Shown here piece after piece: positions 1-9,295 of a stretch of DNA of 64,000 bases. Every line of letters begins with the position of its first letter. Position 1 is the first letter of the stretch. The DNA lies in the NCBI GenBank assembly GCA_001421095.1, contig LIIK01000008.1, forward strand, positions 1 to 64,000. Reading direction: 5' to 3'. A program made the translations under genes and the position numbers. The notes beneath the pieces are model-generated. The model did not search any database. It saw only the letters and a list, made by a program, of their open reading frames with translations, and was not told where the DNA came from. This stretch comes from Candidatus [Bacteroides] periocalifornicus (GTDB lineage Bacteria; Bacteroidota; Bacteroidia; Bacteroidales; CAJPTX01).

Positions 1-17
1 TAGCGAAGCACCACCTT

Positions 18-118
18 GTTAGGGCGAGCACTCGCTCCGCTCGGCATCGCCCCTACCAAGATCGCAATAGCAAATCTCGAAAATTGGTAGAAATGGGATT
101 CCCTGCTGCAAACCTCAC
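18..118. repeat. Dispersed repeat family 2, copy 1
   Basis: This stretch matches others in the window (about 30905-31025, 33794-33935 and, inverted, 42302-42420). All share a start like GTTAGGGCGGGCACTCG, a middle CGCCCCTACCAAGA and a tail like TAGAAATGGGATTC. A second partial copy follows at about 150-200. No coding potential is evident. The rest of 1-392 holds only these repeats and the hairpin at 296-327. Confidence 0.7.
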
Positions 119-295
119 ATAAACGCCGCGTCGTTACAAATGCTACGCACCACCTTGTTAGGGTAGGCGGGCAACTTTCGGGCCGCCCCTACACACCGCA
201 CCTACGTGATGGGCTGTACGCTACGGTCTTCAAATGGGTATAAGCGGTAGATTGAAACGTTTTGAAGAGTGGGGAGTCTTATCGTCCAAAACATT

Positions 296-327
296 CGCAC
301 CCCCTGGCAGCGTTGCCAGGGGGTGCG
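296..327 (-). terminator. Strong hairpin, probable terminator of the response regulator gene
   Basis: A perfect 14-bp stem (296-309 with 314-327) closes a 4-nt loop. It lies just past the 3' end of the minus-strand response regulator gene. On that strand a T-rich stretch (AATGTTTT) follows, so it is a plausible intrinsic terminator, though the T tract is imperfect. Confidence 0.6.
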
Positions 328-392
328 ATAGGAGTTCTTAGGGCGAGGGCGCATCCGATTCTGGGATGCCCTCTGTTCTTGTGTAGAGCGGG

Positions 393-1043
393 CTACTCCA
401 GCTTGACGATGCCCTTTTTGAAGCAGTAGCGCGCCAGCTCTACCTGGTTGCGAAGCCCGAGTTTTTGGTAGAGGTTATTCTTATGGGCCTCTACGGTGCG
501 ATCTGATATACCCAGCTCGGCGCTGATGATTTTGGTGGGCTTCCCCTCGCACAGGCGTTCTACCACCTCTAGCTCGCGGGGGGTAAGGGTGGTGGTGGGG
601 GTATCTTTTGGGGCATGCTCATGGTCGAACATGAGCCGGCTCAGGATGGTGGCTATGTCGGTACCGTAGAATTCATTGCCGCACATCACCTCTCGTATGG
701 CGCGGATGATATCGGTGGCTACTACCTGCTTGGAGATAAAGCCCGCCACACCAATGCTCACCAGGTCATATATTGCCGCCTCGGTGGTCTCGGCCGAGAG
801 TACGAGAACCTTTATGTTAGGGTATTCAACCTTGAGGCGGCGCGCAATCTCTTCGCCACGGAGATCTGGGAGCACGATATCGAGCAGGATGAGGTCGGGC
901 TTTTGGGTCTTTAAAAGCTCAAAGAGCTCGGCGGCATTGGAGGCTTCACCCATTATGCGGAAGTTTTCGCCCGATTTTTCGATGGTGTTTTTTACACCCA
1001 TACGGAAGAGGGGATGATCCTCTACGATAATGATGTTTACCAT
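393..1043 (-). CDS. NarL/LuxR family response regulator
   Basis: A 216-residue two-domain response regulator. The receiver domain (about 1-120) carries the acidic pair E8-D9, the predicted phosphoacceptor D55 in LILLDIVLP and the conserved K105. A LuxR-type helix-turn-helix occupies about 152-212 (LTPREL...GISDRTVEAHKNNL...KLG). On phosphorylation it should bind DNA and alter transcription. It lies 321 bp downstream of a TPR sensor kinase on the same strand, its likely partner. Length and domain order are normal; the target genes cannot be read from the sequence. Confidence 0.93.
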   Translation of the reverse strand: MVNIIIVEDHPLFRMGVKNTIEKSGENFRIMGEASNAAELFELLKTQKPDLILLDIVLPDLRGEEIARRLKVEYPNIKVLVLSAETTEAAIYDLVSIGVAGFISKQVVATDIIRAIREVMCGNEFYGTDIATILSRLMFDHEHAPKDTPTTTLTPRELEVVERLCEGKPTKIISAELGISDRTVEAHKNNLYQKLGLRNQVELARYCFKKGIVKLE

Positions 1044-1364
1044 TGAATTCTAGTTTATAGAATGATAGATTTTGGGCGAGCAGGTGGGCGTTGTTCCCAG
1101 TGCTTTCAGGGTAGGGGTATAGCATCAAGCCATGTCAATTAGGCGAGAAGGGTGCGCGGTGGTTTCGCGACTTCTGTGAAAGGTGCCGTGTGCTGCGCTC
1201 CAAGAAATTAGAATGTTCTGATTGCTTAACGCTGTTTTCCAGCTCGTATTGCGTGCGTTGCTCTTCCCCTAGGGCCAGAGCTGGATGCAATGGTAGTACT
1301 CCACGTAGCGCATCGGGGGGCACTCAAACGCCTGTTGGATCTCCCTGTTCTGCAACACAATCCA
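1044..1364. other. Non-coding gap between kinase and regulator
   Basis: About 320 bp separates the sensor kinase stop from the regulator start. I see no convincing gene, RNA or repeat in it. A promoter for the regulator may lie here, which would let it be transcribed apart from the kinase. Confidence 0.4.
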
Positions 1365-3770
1365 CTACGTTTTTTCCCATCGGCTGGGTAGCGGGTTTAG
1401 CCCGAGCATGTGCGCCATGCGGAGGGAGAGCTTTTGCTGGCTTTTCAGGGGAGGAGGGGTGCGCAGCGTGAAGAGGAGGGTGAAGGTGGTGCCCAGGCCG
1501 GGGCGAGAGGAGGCTTTAATCTGTATACCAGTCCTATTGGCCAGGTGGAAGGCCGTTAGAAGCCCAAGTCCGCTCCCCTCCTCGCCATTGGTACCGGTTC
1601 GGTGGATGTTCTGCCCGTATCGCCCGAGGTTGGCTAGCATCTGGGGGGGGATGCCGATGCCAGAGTCTCGAATCCAGAGCTGGGGGCCACGGCGGGTATT
1701 CTGCAGACCAACTTGGATGGAGGTGTTAGGATGGGAGAATTTTATGGCGTTGCTAATGAGGTTGGTGATGATGGTGCGGGTCATCTTCTCGTCGGCGTAG
1801 ACCTGTGAGTTGCGGTCGTCGATTTTGGGGACGATGGTGATACCCTTCGCGTGGAGGGCTGCCGAGTCGGCCATTATGCACTCCTGTAGCAGCTCGGCTA
1901 GGCAGAAGTTTTCTGGTTGGTAGACCTCGGCATTGAGCTGCCCGCTGGCCCAGTTGAACAGGCTGTGGATTTGCTGATTGTGAAGGTTGGCGGTCTTGTA
2001 GATCTCTTGGCAGAACTGGAGCATCTCTTGGGGCGTGAAGTTGTGGAAGTACTCTACGAGCTGGCGGGTGCCATCGCGGAGCGAGAGGCTGTTGTTCTTC
2101 GTGTTATGGGCTATGGAGGTGAAGGTGTTGATACGATCACGATTCTCGTCGATGAGGAGCTGCACCTTGCGCTTTTTCCGGTAGAAGAGGTGGAGGATGA
2201 AAGCGATGAGAAGGGCTGCCAGTGCCACTGTGAGGGCTAGGAGGGTATTCTCCATGCTGGTGCGGGCTAGCTGCTCGTTCTGCAATTCTATCTGCTTCTG
2301 CTTGAGCTCTGTGCTGTAGCGGATGTAGAGATTATTGAGCTGCTGCACGAGGTCGGCATTGTATGTGGAGTCTCTGAGGGTAGAGTAGCGGGAAAGGTAG
2401 AGCAGTGCGAGCTCGCGGTCGAGGTGCAGGTTGCTCTTGTAGAGCCTGTAGAGTATGGAGATCTTGGAGTCGAGGAGCTGGAGTGAGTCGGCGGCCTGGT
2501 AGGCTTGGGCGTAGTATCCGCAGGCCTCGGTATATAGGCCTTGCTGATGCCTGAGGTCGCCCATCTGGCGCAGGGCGATGCAGATGGTGGGGGAGTTCGG
2601 GCAATCTTTTGCCAGAATCAGGGCCGAGAGGTAGCTCGCCTCGGCTTTATTGAGCTTTCCCAGCGCGCTGTACACATCGCCCTGCACCACGCACTGCTCT
2701 AGGAACAGCGGGGAGGCTTGTGGGGCGGTGTTGGCGTTTATAGCCTGCGATATGGCATTTTTGGCATCTAGGGGTCGGTTGGCCGTGAGGTAGGCTTTGG
2801 CCAGTCGGGTTAGGCGGGCAGATAGCCTCCGTTTACGCTCTGGGGCTGGGAGCTGACGGGTGATGTTCACCGCCTCGGTGTAGTACTCTATGGCTGCCAG
2901 GGGCGTGCCTTTGGCGAGATATATCGAGCCAAGGTTGCAGAAGGCAGTAGCAATGAGGGTTGAGTCGGCGAGCTCGTTGGCTAGTCGCTGCGCTTTTTGC
3001 GCAATGGGAATGGCCTCGGAGTAGATGCCGAGCTGGGCGAGATTGGCGGCTTGGAGCGAGAGCGCGCTGAATTCCGTGTAGGGGGTAGAGTGCGCCTCCA
3101 GCGCGGGAATGGCCAGGTCGCAGCCTTGCGACGATTCGAGGTAGAGGTTTCGGTGGTAGAGCTTATAGGCTAGGTACAGGCGTAGGTGGGCTAATGCGCA
3201 GCTGGGGTGGGCGCCTAGGTAGCTGAACAGGCTTGCGCTGCAGGGCGCCATGGGGGAGAGGCTCACGGAATCGAGCGCCAAGTAGAGCGACGGGGTTTGC
3301 AGGAACAGGGAGAGTAGATGCTGCGAGGTTCCCCCGATGCCCTCTAGCGAATCGGGGATCGGGTGGGTTCGACACCAGCGGCAGTTGGCATCTACGGTGG
3401 TGGTAGGGGCTACGAATCCTGGTTCAGGCTGGACGTTTTGCTGCAGGATGTGGAGGAATGCGGAAGCTTCGCGCGAGAGCGCATGCTCCCAGGTCGATAG
3501 CGTGTCGGGCTCTTCCTGTTCACTGTAGAAGTAGAATGAATGCGGCCATCGCCCCTGCGCGGTAGCATGCCCAGAGGTGGCCACCACACCGCTTAGCCCG
3601 AGCAGCAGGGCTGCACAGCTCCGTATCGCCACGGGCCTTACAATGTGTAGCCATTGGCGGCGCCATTGTTCTACAAATAGGGTAAGAAAGACTGGCATGG
3701 TACGGCACGCAAAGAGCTTGGTTGATTGGTAATGGCTCTGGGCAATTCTACAGGGCTTGCCTCTGAGCAC
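1365..3770 (-). CDS. TPR-repeat membrane sensor histidine kinase
   Basis: An 801-residue sensor kinase. Residues 45-72 form a hydrophobic signal segment ending near ATAQG. TPR-like helical repeats run from about 190 to 490, and a transmembrane helix spans about 508-530. The kinase core has a dimerisation helix with likely phosphorylatable H555 (SIAHNTKNN), an N box (669-679, TNLISNAIKFS), a G1 box (702-707, DSGIGI) and a G2 box (732-737, GSGLGL). The periplasmic TPR region probably senses a protein or peptide. Met25 (codon at 3698) sits closer to the signal peptide and may be the real start. It pairs with the downstream NarL-type regulator; that pairing is inferred from position. Confidence 0.9.
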   Translation of the reverse strand: MLRGKPCRIAQSHYQSTKLFACRTMPVFLTLFVEQWRRQWLHIVRPVAIRSCAALLLGLSGVVATSGHATAQGRWPHSFYFYSEQEEPDTLSTWEHALSREASAFLHILQQNVQPEPGFVAPTTTVDANCRWCRTHPIPDSLEGIGGTSQHLLSLFLQTPSLYLALDSVSLSPMAPCSASLFSYLGAHPSCALAHLRLYLAYKLYHRNLYLESSQGCDLAIPALEAHSTPYTEFSALSLQAANLAQLGIYSEAIPIAQKAQRLANELADSTLIATAFCNLGSIYLAKGTPLAAIEYYTEAVNITRQLPAPERKRRLSARLTRLAKAYLTANRPLDAKNAISQAINANTAPQASPLFLEQCVVQGDVYSALGKLNKAEASYLSALILAKDCPNSPTICIALRQMGDLRHQQGLYTEACGYYAQAYQAADSLQLLDSKISILYRLYKSNLHLDRELALLYLSRYSTLRDSTYNADLVQQLNNLYIRYSTELKQKQIELQNEQLARTSMENTLLALTVALAALLIAFILHLFYRKKRKVQLLIDENRDRINTFTSIAHNTKNNSLSLRDGTRQLVEYFHNFTPQEMLQFCQEIYKTANLHNQQIHSLFNWASGQLNAEVYQPENFCLAELLQECIMADSAALHAKGITIVPKIDDRNSQVYADEKMTRTIITNLISNAIKFSHPNTSIQVGLQNTRRGPQLWIRDSGIGIPPQMLANLGRYGQNIHRTGTNGEEGSGLGLLTAFHLANRTGIQIKASSRPGLGTTFTLLFTLRTPPPLKSQQKLSLRMAHMLGLNPLPSRWEKT

Positions 3771-4185
3771 CAGTAACGTGGGATTGTTTTAGAATGGACT
3801 TGGGCTAGGCTGATGTAATACTTGGATGTCGATGGCTAGGATGGTGCAAGCGTGAACCCCTGCGGCATAGGGGCTTACTACGTGCGCGGTTGTTGAATTG
3901 CGTTCTGCGAGTTAATAAACAATGAAAAACGGGACGACTGCGCTCTATTTTGCGGGGTTTTTCGTGCGACAAAGTAACTAAAAAAAAGAATTCGCGCCAA
4001 ACGTGAAAGGGGCAACTCTTACTTTTTGAATATATTATTTACCATGTGGAGAGGGGGTGCAGGAATCGGGGTAAATCTGGGGCGGGGGTTCGTATTCTTT
4101 TTTGTCGAAAAAAAGTTTTACATTTGCCGCCTAGTTGGTCAGTGTAAAATGGCTAACGGCATCGCGAGGAGCAGCAGATTTTTGT
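3771..4185. promoter_or_regulatory. Divergent intergenic region with a TAnnTTTG box
   Basis: The region separates the leftward kinase from the rightward M23-family gene. TACATTTG at 4119-4126 matches the Bacteroidota -7 element and TTTG lies at 4101-4104, though their spacing (14 nt) is shorter than the usual 19-21. A promoter here favours the ATG at 4186 as start of the next gene. No gene or repeat is seen. Confidence 0.5.
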
Positions 4186-5157
4186 ATGGCGAGGGAGGGT
4201 TACCATTTTAATCGGGAGTCGCTGAGCTTTACGCAGGTTGGGCAGAGCTGGGGACGGCGAATCTTCGGGTGGGTAAAGTACATGCTGGCGGGCTTTGGAC
4301 TGGCCGTGATATGCTACTTGGTCTACTCGCTATCGTTCTACACGCCTCGGGAGCGGCAAATGCAGGACAACAACCGTCTACTGGCCGATTACGTCAAGAC
4401 CCTACAGGCTCGGTACGATAACGTAAGCGCCGTGCTCAAGGATCTGGAGCAGCGTGACAATACGATATACCGCGTGATATTTGAGGCCGAGCCGGCTTTA
4501 GACGATGAGCAGGCCGCCGCGCAGATGATAGGGCAGATGTACGATCAGGCCAAACGGGAGGGCTGCGAGGCTATGCAGGAGACCACAAAGGATGTGCTCA
4601 TAGGGCTAGCCGATAGGGCGCGCGAGGCCTCCGCTTCTTTTAACGATATAGTGGAGCTGGCGCAGGCCGATACGCTCTTCGCACGGGAGGTGCCTAGTAT
4701 CCAACCGCTCGATAATTCAACCCTTACCCGTGTGGCGGCACCCTTTGGCGTGCGGATGCACCCCTTCTACAAGATGCTGCGCCTGCATACGGGCTTGGAT
4801 TACGCCGCGCCGGTGGGTTATCCTGTGCGGGCCACGGCGAATGGGGTGGTGAAGGATGTAGTTCGCTCCCAGCGTGGGTATGGAAATACGGTGATCGTAA
4901 CGCATGCCAGAGGTTACAGCACGCTATACGCGCATTTGGATGAGATAAAGGTGAAGAAGGGGGCCAAGGTGCGCCAAGGTGAACCCCTGGGGACGGTGGG
5001 CTCTACGGGCATGTGCATGGCGCCAGCGCTCCACTACGAGGTGCACTTTGAGGGGCGTCCTGTAGATCCGGTGAACTATTTTTTCCTGGAGTTGGATCCG
5101 CTACAGCTAGCTCGCCTTGCCAAGCTGGCTGGCCAAACGGGGCAGTCTATGGACTGA
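4186..5157 (+). CDS. M23 (LytM) family envelope protein, probably degenerate
   Basis: A 323-residue protein from the ATG at 4186; an in-frame TTG at 4135 would add 17 residues but overlaps the promoter box. A short cytoplasmic N-terminus precedes one transmembrane helix (about 30-50), a coiled-coil-like region (55-165) and a C-terminal M23/LytM domain (about 183-300). Metal ligands HxxxD are present at H201/D205 (LHTGLDYA) and the last histidine at H283 (ALHYEV). The usual HxH motif reads A-L-H because the codon before L is GCG, so the first histidine, normally catalytic, is missing. It may bind peptidoglycan or activate another hydrolase rather than cut. CapA follows after 40 bp. Confidence 0.88.
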   Translation: MAREGYHFNRESLSFTQVGQSWGRRIFGWVKYMLAGFGLAVICYLVYSLSFYTPRERQMQDNNRLLADYVKTLQARYDNVSAVLKDLEQRDNTIYRVIFEAEPALDDEQAAAQMIGQMYDQAKREGCEAMQETTKDVLIGLADRAREASASFNDIVELAQADTLFAREVPSIQPLDNSTLTRVAAPFGVRMHPFYKMLRLHTGLDYAAPVGYPVRATANGVVKDVVRSQRGYGNTVIVTHARGYSTLYAHLDEIKVKKGAKVRQGEPLGTVGSTGMCMAPALHYEVHFEGRPVDPVNYFFLELDPLQLARLAKLAGQTGQSMD

Positions 5158-5197
5158 GCCTGAGGTCTAATTTTGCGTAACTTAGGTAGGAAGGGAA

Positions 5198-6580
5198 ATG
5201 CGTCGTAATCGGCAAGCGATATTCTGCGTTGTTTCAGTTTTCACCTCGCTGTTGCTGGCGGGTAGGGCTTTGGGGCATGATGTGTCTGCACAAACCCTTG
5301 GGAGGGGCGAGGATACGCTGGTGCGGAGAGATACCCTGGTAATGCCGCCAGCCGACACCGTGAAGGGGGCTGTTCGCCCGTTGCAGGCAGGTGTGGATTC
5401 AGTGCGTATACAGCTCGATTCGGGGAGAATTCTGACAGATTCTGCTCATCTACAGCTCGATACGCTGCAGGGAGGACGGGATACCGCAAGATACCCTACC
5501 GATTCGATACGGCAGGTGCTCGACTCCGTGGCGGTGCCCGTAGATACTACCATCACCATAATGGCGGTGGGCGATGTGATGCTGGGGAGCGACTTTCCCA
5601 GTAAGAATCAGCTACCACCACGTGATGATGCCGATGCGTTGCTACGAGAGGTTCAAGGGCTCTTCAAGCGCGGCGATGTGGTTTTTGGCAATCTGGAGGG
5701 TGCGTTCCTGGCGGGTGGGCATCCAGCCAAGAGCTGCAAGGACCCCAGTCGCTGCTATCTATTCCGCATGCCGCCTCGCTATGCAGCAGCGCTACAGCGG
5801 GCAGGCTTTACCGCGATTAGCAATGCGAACAACCATGTGGGGGATTTTGGCGAACCCGCACGGCGGTGCACGGGGCGCCTGCTCGATTCGCTGGGCATTG
5901 CACGGGCAGGATTGCTATCGCACCCTGTGGACACTATCTGGGTGAAAGGGGTTAAGATTGGCCTGTGCGCTTTTGCCCCGAATTCAGGGTGCTGCCAGCT
6001 GAATGACTACGCGGGGCTAAGGAGGATAGTGGCCGGGCTAAAGGCCAAGTGCCAGCTGGTGATAGCCTCGTGCCACATGGGGGGTGAAGGCTCTGCGCAA
6101 ACCCACATCACCAAGCAGCGGGAGATATTCCTTGGCGAGAACAGGGGAAACCCCTATGAGATAGCCAGGGTGCTGATAGATGCTGGGGCCGATGTGGTGA
6201 TAGGGCATGGGCCGCACGTTACCCGGGCGGTAGACATCTATAAGGGTCGCCTAATAGCCTACAGTCTTGGGAATTTCTGCACATACGGGGGCTTCAACCT
6301 TCGTGGCGTGTGCGGCATATCGCCAGTGCTGGAGGTTCGGGTAGGGCCTAGTGGTCAGTTCCTAGGGGGTAGGGTGCATGCTACGCGGCAAGAGGGGCGA
6401 GGAGGTGTACGGCTAGATGCTGCAGGCACGGTGATAGCGGAGATCCGTCGGCTAATGGCTCATGATATACCTGAAACTCAACTGGTGGTGCATGAGGATG
6501 GAGAAATGGGGCTAAAGAGTAGGGTGAAGGCAGAGAATGCGGTACGTGACTCCGTGCGGCAGCCCCAGGGTGTGCAATGA
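5198..6580 (+). CDS. CapA family protein (PGA_cap metallophosphatase-like)
   Basis: A 460-residue protein with a signal peptide (about 1-27), a low-complexity linker rich in D, S, T and L (about 30-120), and a CapA/PgsA-type domain (about 123-390). Visible family motifs are AVGDVMLGSDFP, FGNLEGAF, ANNHVGDFG, SCHMGGE, GADVVIGHGPHV and YSLGNF, which resemble a calcineurin-like phosphoesterase metal site. In some bacteria the family acts in poly-gamma-glutamate anchoring; in Bacteroidota its role is unclear. It lies 40 bp after the M23-family gene, suggesting a shared envelope operon. Confidence 0.88.
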   Translation: MRRNRQAIFCVVSVFTSLLLAGRALGHDVSAQTLGRGEDTLVRRDTLVMPPADTVKGAVRPLQAGVDSVRIQLDSGRILTDSAHLQLDTLQGGRDTARYPTDSIRQVLDSVAVPVDTTITIMAVGDVMLGSDFPSKNQLPPRDDADALLREVQGLFKRGDVVFGNLEGAFLAGGHPAKSCKDPSRCYLFRMPPRYAAALQRAGFTAISNANNHVGDFGEPARRCTGRLLDSLGIARAGLLSHPVDTIWVKGVKIGLCAFAPNSGCCQLNDYAGLRRIVAGLKAKCQLVIASCHMGGEGSAQTHITKQREIFLGENRGNPYEIARVLIDAGADVVIGHGPHVTRAVDIYKGRLIAYSLGNFCTYGGFNLRGVCGISPVLEVRVGPSGQFLGGRVHATRQEGRGGVRLDAAGTVIAEIRRLMAHDIPETQLVVHEDGEMGLKSRVKAENAVRDSVRQPQGVQ

Positions 6581-6718
6581 ATGGCGAGGGTGGCGCTTTT
6601 TATGCCGACCTCCTGCCAGCGGAGGGGAAGTTTTTAGCTTGTGGTAATTCAATCAAAAAGGGGGCGTTTCTTCTGATAGCGAAGAGGCTCGGTTTCCAAA
6701 AGGTCAGGAGGCTGGATT

Positions 6719-7057
6719 ATGGAGAGCGACAACCAAGACAGTAAGCATAGGCTGTACTACTCTATAAAAGAGGTGGCAAAGTTGCTCAATGAGGAGCCCA
6801 CAACCCTACGCTACTGGGAGCGGAATTTCCCTCAATTGCAGCCGCGTAGGTCTGGGAACGGGCGCCGCCAGTACACGCTGGAGAACGTGGAGGTGCTACG
6901 CAAAATCCGCCACATGCTCCGCGAGGAGGGGTTCTCTATAAGCAGGGCGCGTGGTAGGCTGGAGCAGCTCGGCAGCGAGGAGATGCGTAGGATAGAGATA
7001 CTGGCGAGCCTCAACCGTATGCGAGTGCTCCTCCATGAGCTCCGAAAGCTGGTGTGA
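6719..7057 (+). CDS. MerR family transcriptional regulator
   Basis: A compact 112-residue regulator. The MerR winged-helix DNA-binding domain spans about 13-80 (YYSIKEVAKLLNEEPTTLRYWE, then a wing ending RRQYTLENVEVL), followed by a short helix and no effector domain. This short form is common in Bacteroidota as a single-copy gene near housekeeping loci. Neighbours give no clear target. Confidence 0.9.
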   Translation: MESDNQDSKHRLYYSIKEVAKLLNEEPTTLRYWERNFPQLQPRRSGNGRRQYTLENVEVLRKIRHMLREEGFSISRARGRLEQLGSEEMRRIEILASLNRMRVLLHELRKLV

Positions 7058-7203
7058 GGGGGGAAGTGTAGTAACGGGTAATTTTTCTGAAAAAAAAACG
7101 GTTCTCTGGGGGTGAGCATTAACTATAGAAACAGCCTACTAAGCTCTCGGTAGTAGCCAATCAGGCTTTAATGCTCTTCGGCCTGATCGATAATCCAGTA
7201 TTT

Positions 7204-8316
7204 ATGGAAGGTGCGGTTAGCTTTGCAGACATAGAGAGTGTGGTGGGTGAATGGGCACCCTGGGCTCTCCAAGAAAGCTATGATAATAGCGGGCTTCTGC
7301 TTGGCGAACGGGATACGAAGGTCACGGGCATCCTGGTTAGTTTCGATATACGGGAGGCCGTGGTGGAGGAGGCGGTAGAACGGGGATGCAATCTGGTAGT
7401 GAGTCACCATCCGTTGGTATTCAAAGGATTGAAGAACCTACGGGGTGATGATCCCGTATCGCGAACGGTGATGCTAGCATTGCGTAATAGGGTTGGCGTG
7501 CTTGCAGCCCATACGAATGCCGATAGCACAAACGGAGGGGTAAGCTACCTGCTAGGCGCAAGGTTGGGGCTGAAATCGATGCGCGCGCTGGTGCCGAAAG
7601 ATGGGCAGATTCTAAAACTCGCAGCCTATGTTCCGCCCGAGGCGGTAGAGGGGGTACTAGCAGCCCTCCATGCGGCAGGCGCTGGGTGCATAGGAGCGTA
7701 TAGCCACTGTTCGTTCAGCACGCAGGGGGAGGGGAGGTTTTACGCACCGCCAGAGAGCGCGCCCTATGCAGGAGCTAAGGGACAGCTCAATAGGGTAGGG
7801 GAGGTGCGGATAGAAACGGTATGCCCATCGTATCGACTCGCCTCCGTGCTGGAGGCTCTGGTGGAGGCGCACCCCTATGAAGAGCCTGCCTATGATGTCT
7901 ATCAATTGATTAACAGAGACTCTAGGGTAGGGCTGGGATGTATAGGTATGCTAGACGAAGCGTTGGATGAGAAGGGCTTTTTGGCGCGAGTGGCCGAGTC
8001 GCTCGGTACGCCTTGGCTGCGCTATAGCAACCCCACGGGGCACCTGGTGCGCCGGGTGGCGGTATGCGGGGGGAGTGGGGCCGATATGATAGGCCAAGCT
8101 ATGGCGCAGGGGGCTGACGCTTACGTTACAGCCGATGTGAAATACCATGATTTCCAGCAACCTGTAGGCCGAATGCTGCTGGTGGATGCTGGGCATAGGG
8201 AGAGTGAACTTATGGTGGTGGAGGCCTTGAGGAAGCTTATCCAAGAAAGATTTACTACATTTGCGGTTTGGGAGAGCAGCCAAGATGCCTCCCCAGTGCA
8301 CTACTATAGACGTTAA
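7204..8316 (+). CDS. Nif3-like dinuclear metal centre protein (YqfO type)
   Basis: A 370-residue protein starting at the ATG at 7204; the open frame extends to 7171 but the family begins near this methionine (MEGAVSFADIESVVG). Metal-site motifs are visible: VVSHHPLVFKGLKNL, AAHTNAD, and near the C-terminus LLVDAGHRESE. The inserted middle domain (about 130-235) fits the longer YqfO form. The family binds two metal ions and is often labelled GTP cyclohydrolase I type 2, but the physiological role is unsettled. The next gene starts 14 bp after its stop, an arrangement typical of Bacteroidota. Confidence 0.92.
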   Translation: MEGAVSFADIESVVGEWAPWALQESYDNSGLLLGERDTKVTGILVSFDIREAVVEEAVERGCNLVVSHHPLVFKGLKNLRGDDPVSRTVMLALRNRVGVLAAHTNADSTNGGVSYLLGARLGLKSMRALVPKDGQILKLAAYVPPEAVEGVLAALHAAGAGCIGAYSHCSFSTQGEGRFYAPPESAPYAGAKGQLNRVGEVRIETVCPSYRLASVLEALVEAHPYEEPAYDVYQLINRDSRVGLGCIGMLDEALDEKGFLARVAESLGTPWLRYSNPTGHLVRRVAVCGGSGADMIGQAMAQGADAYVTADVKYHDFQQPVGRMLLVDAGHRESELMVVEALRKLIQERFTTFAVWESSQDASPVHYYRR

Positions 8317-8329
8317 TACAGAGCTACAA

Positions 8330-9112
8330 ATGGCAGAGGAGATACGAGAAGAGCAGCCGACGGTGGCCACGCGCGAGGAGCGCACGATGGATGAGAACCT
8401 ACAGGTACTCTATAACCTTCAGCGCGTAGATTCCAAGATCGACCATTTCCGTCGCCTACGGGGCGAACTTCCCGAAGAGGTGCGCGACCTAGAGGATGAG
8501 ATAGAGGGGCTACGGACTCGTGTGGCCAACCTAGAAGGCGAACTGCAAGGTGGGCTGGAGCAGATATCATCCAAGCGTATAGAGATCAGGGCGATAGAGA
8601 ACCAGATATCTAAGTACGCCGAGCAGCAGAAGAATGTGCGCAATAACCGGGAGTACGATTCGCTTACCAACGAGCTAGAGTACCAGCGCCTTGAGGTGGA
8701 TCTGCGCAATAAGCAGATACGAGACATTAAAACCCGCAATGAGGGGGTAAGTCGGCAGCTGGAGGTGGCTAAGCGCCATATAGCCGAGAGGGAGCTAGAC
8801 CTAGGTGTGAAGCGCTCTGAGCTGCAGGGTATAATAGACGAAACGGAGAAGGAGGAGGCAGAATTGCGGGCAGAATCTGAAACCCTACAGTCCAAACTGC
8901 CCGAGCGCGTGCTGCAGGGATACCTACGGATACGGAATAGCGTGCGCAATGGGCTGGCGGTAGTCTCCGTAAAACGGAATGCCTGCGGCGGGTGTTTTAA
9001 TAGGATACCTCCCCAGCGTCTGCTAGATATTCGTATGCAGAAGCGGATAATTGTATGCGAGTACTGCGGGAGAATCCTAGTGTGGGATGAGCATGCGGAG
9101 GATGAGGAGTAG
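8330..9112 (+). CDS. Coiled-coil C4-type zinc ribbon protein
   Basis: A 260-residue protein from the ATG at 8330, 14 bp after the Nif3-like gene; upstream in-frame starts would overlap that gene. Most of the protein (about 20-190) is a long charged antiparallel coiled coil. The C-terminus carries a zinc ribbon with two cysteine pairs, CGGCFNRIPPQ and CEYCGRILV. The family (CdsZ-like zinc ribbon) is widely paired with Nif3 homologues. No enzymatic motif is present; a role as an RNA- or ribosome-associated or adaptor protein is possible but not shown here. A clear terminator follows. Confidence 0.9.
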   Translation: MAEEIREEQPTVATREERTMDENLQVLYNLQRVDSKIDHFRRLRGELPEEVRDLEDEIEGLRTRVANLEGELQGGLEQISSKRIEIRAIENQISKYAEQQKNVRNNREYDSLTNELEYQRLEVDLRNKQIRDIKTRNEGVSRQLEVAKRHIAERELDLGVKRSELQGIIDETEKEEAELRAESETLQSKLPERVLQGYLRIRNSVRNGLAVVSVKRNACGGCFNRIPPQRLLDIRMQKRIIVCEYCGRILVWDEHAEDEE

Positions 9113-9156
9113 CACGGGGGTGTGATGGCTCGTCTAGTGTAGATTTATTGGTAGCG

Positions 9157-9197
9157 CGGGGTAGGGCAGTCTGTCAGATTTGCTCTACCCCGTTTTT
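9157..9197 (+). terminator. Rho-independent terminator after the zinc ribbon gene
   Basis: A 12-bp stem with one G-T wobble (9157-9168 with 9181-9192) is followed by TTTTT. It closes the Nif3/zinc-ribbon unit. Confidence 0.85.
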
Positions 9198-9295
9198 ACT
9201 TTTATAGACATTGTTGGTTATCAGCCCTGTGAAGTGGCATTAAATGGGCAGAGGCTTATTGCGTGTAGAGTAGGGACTCAAAGAGCAGGAAGGGT

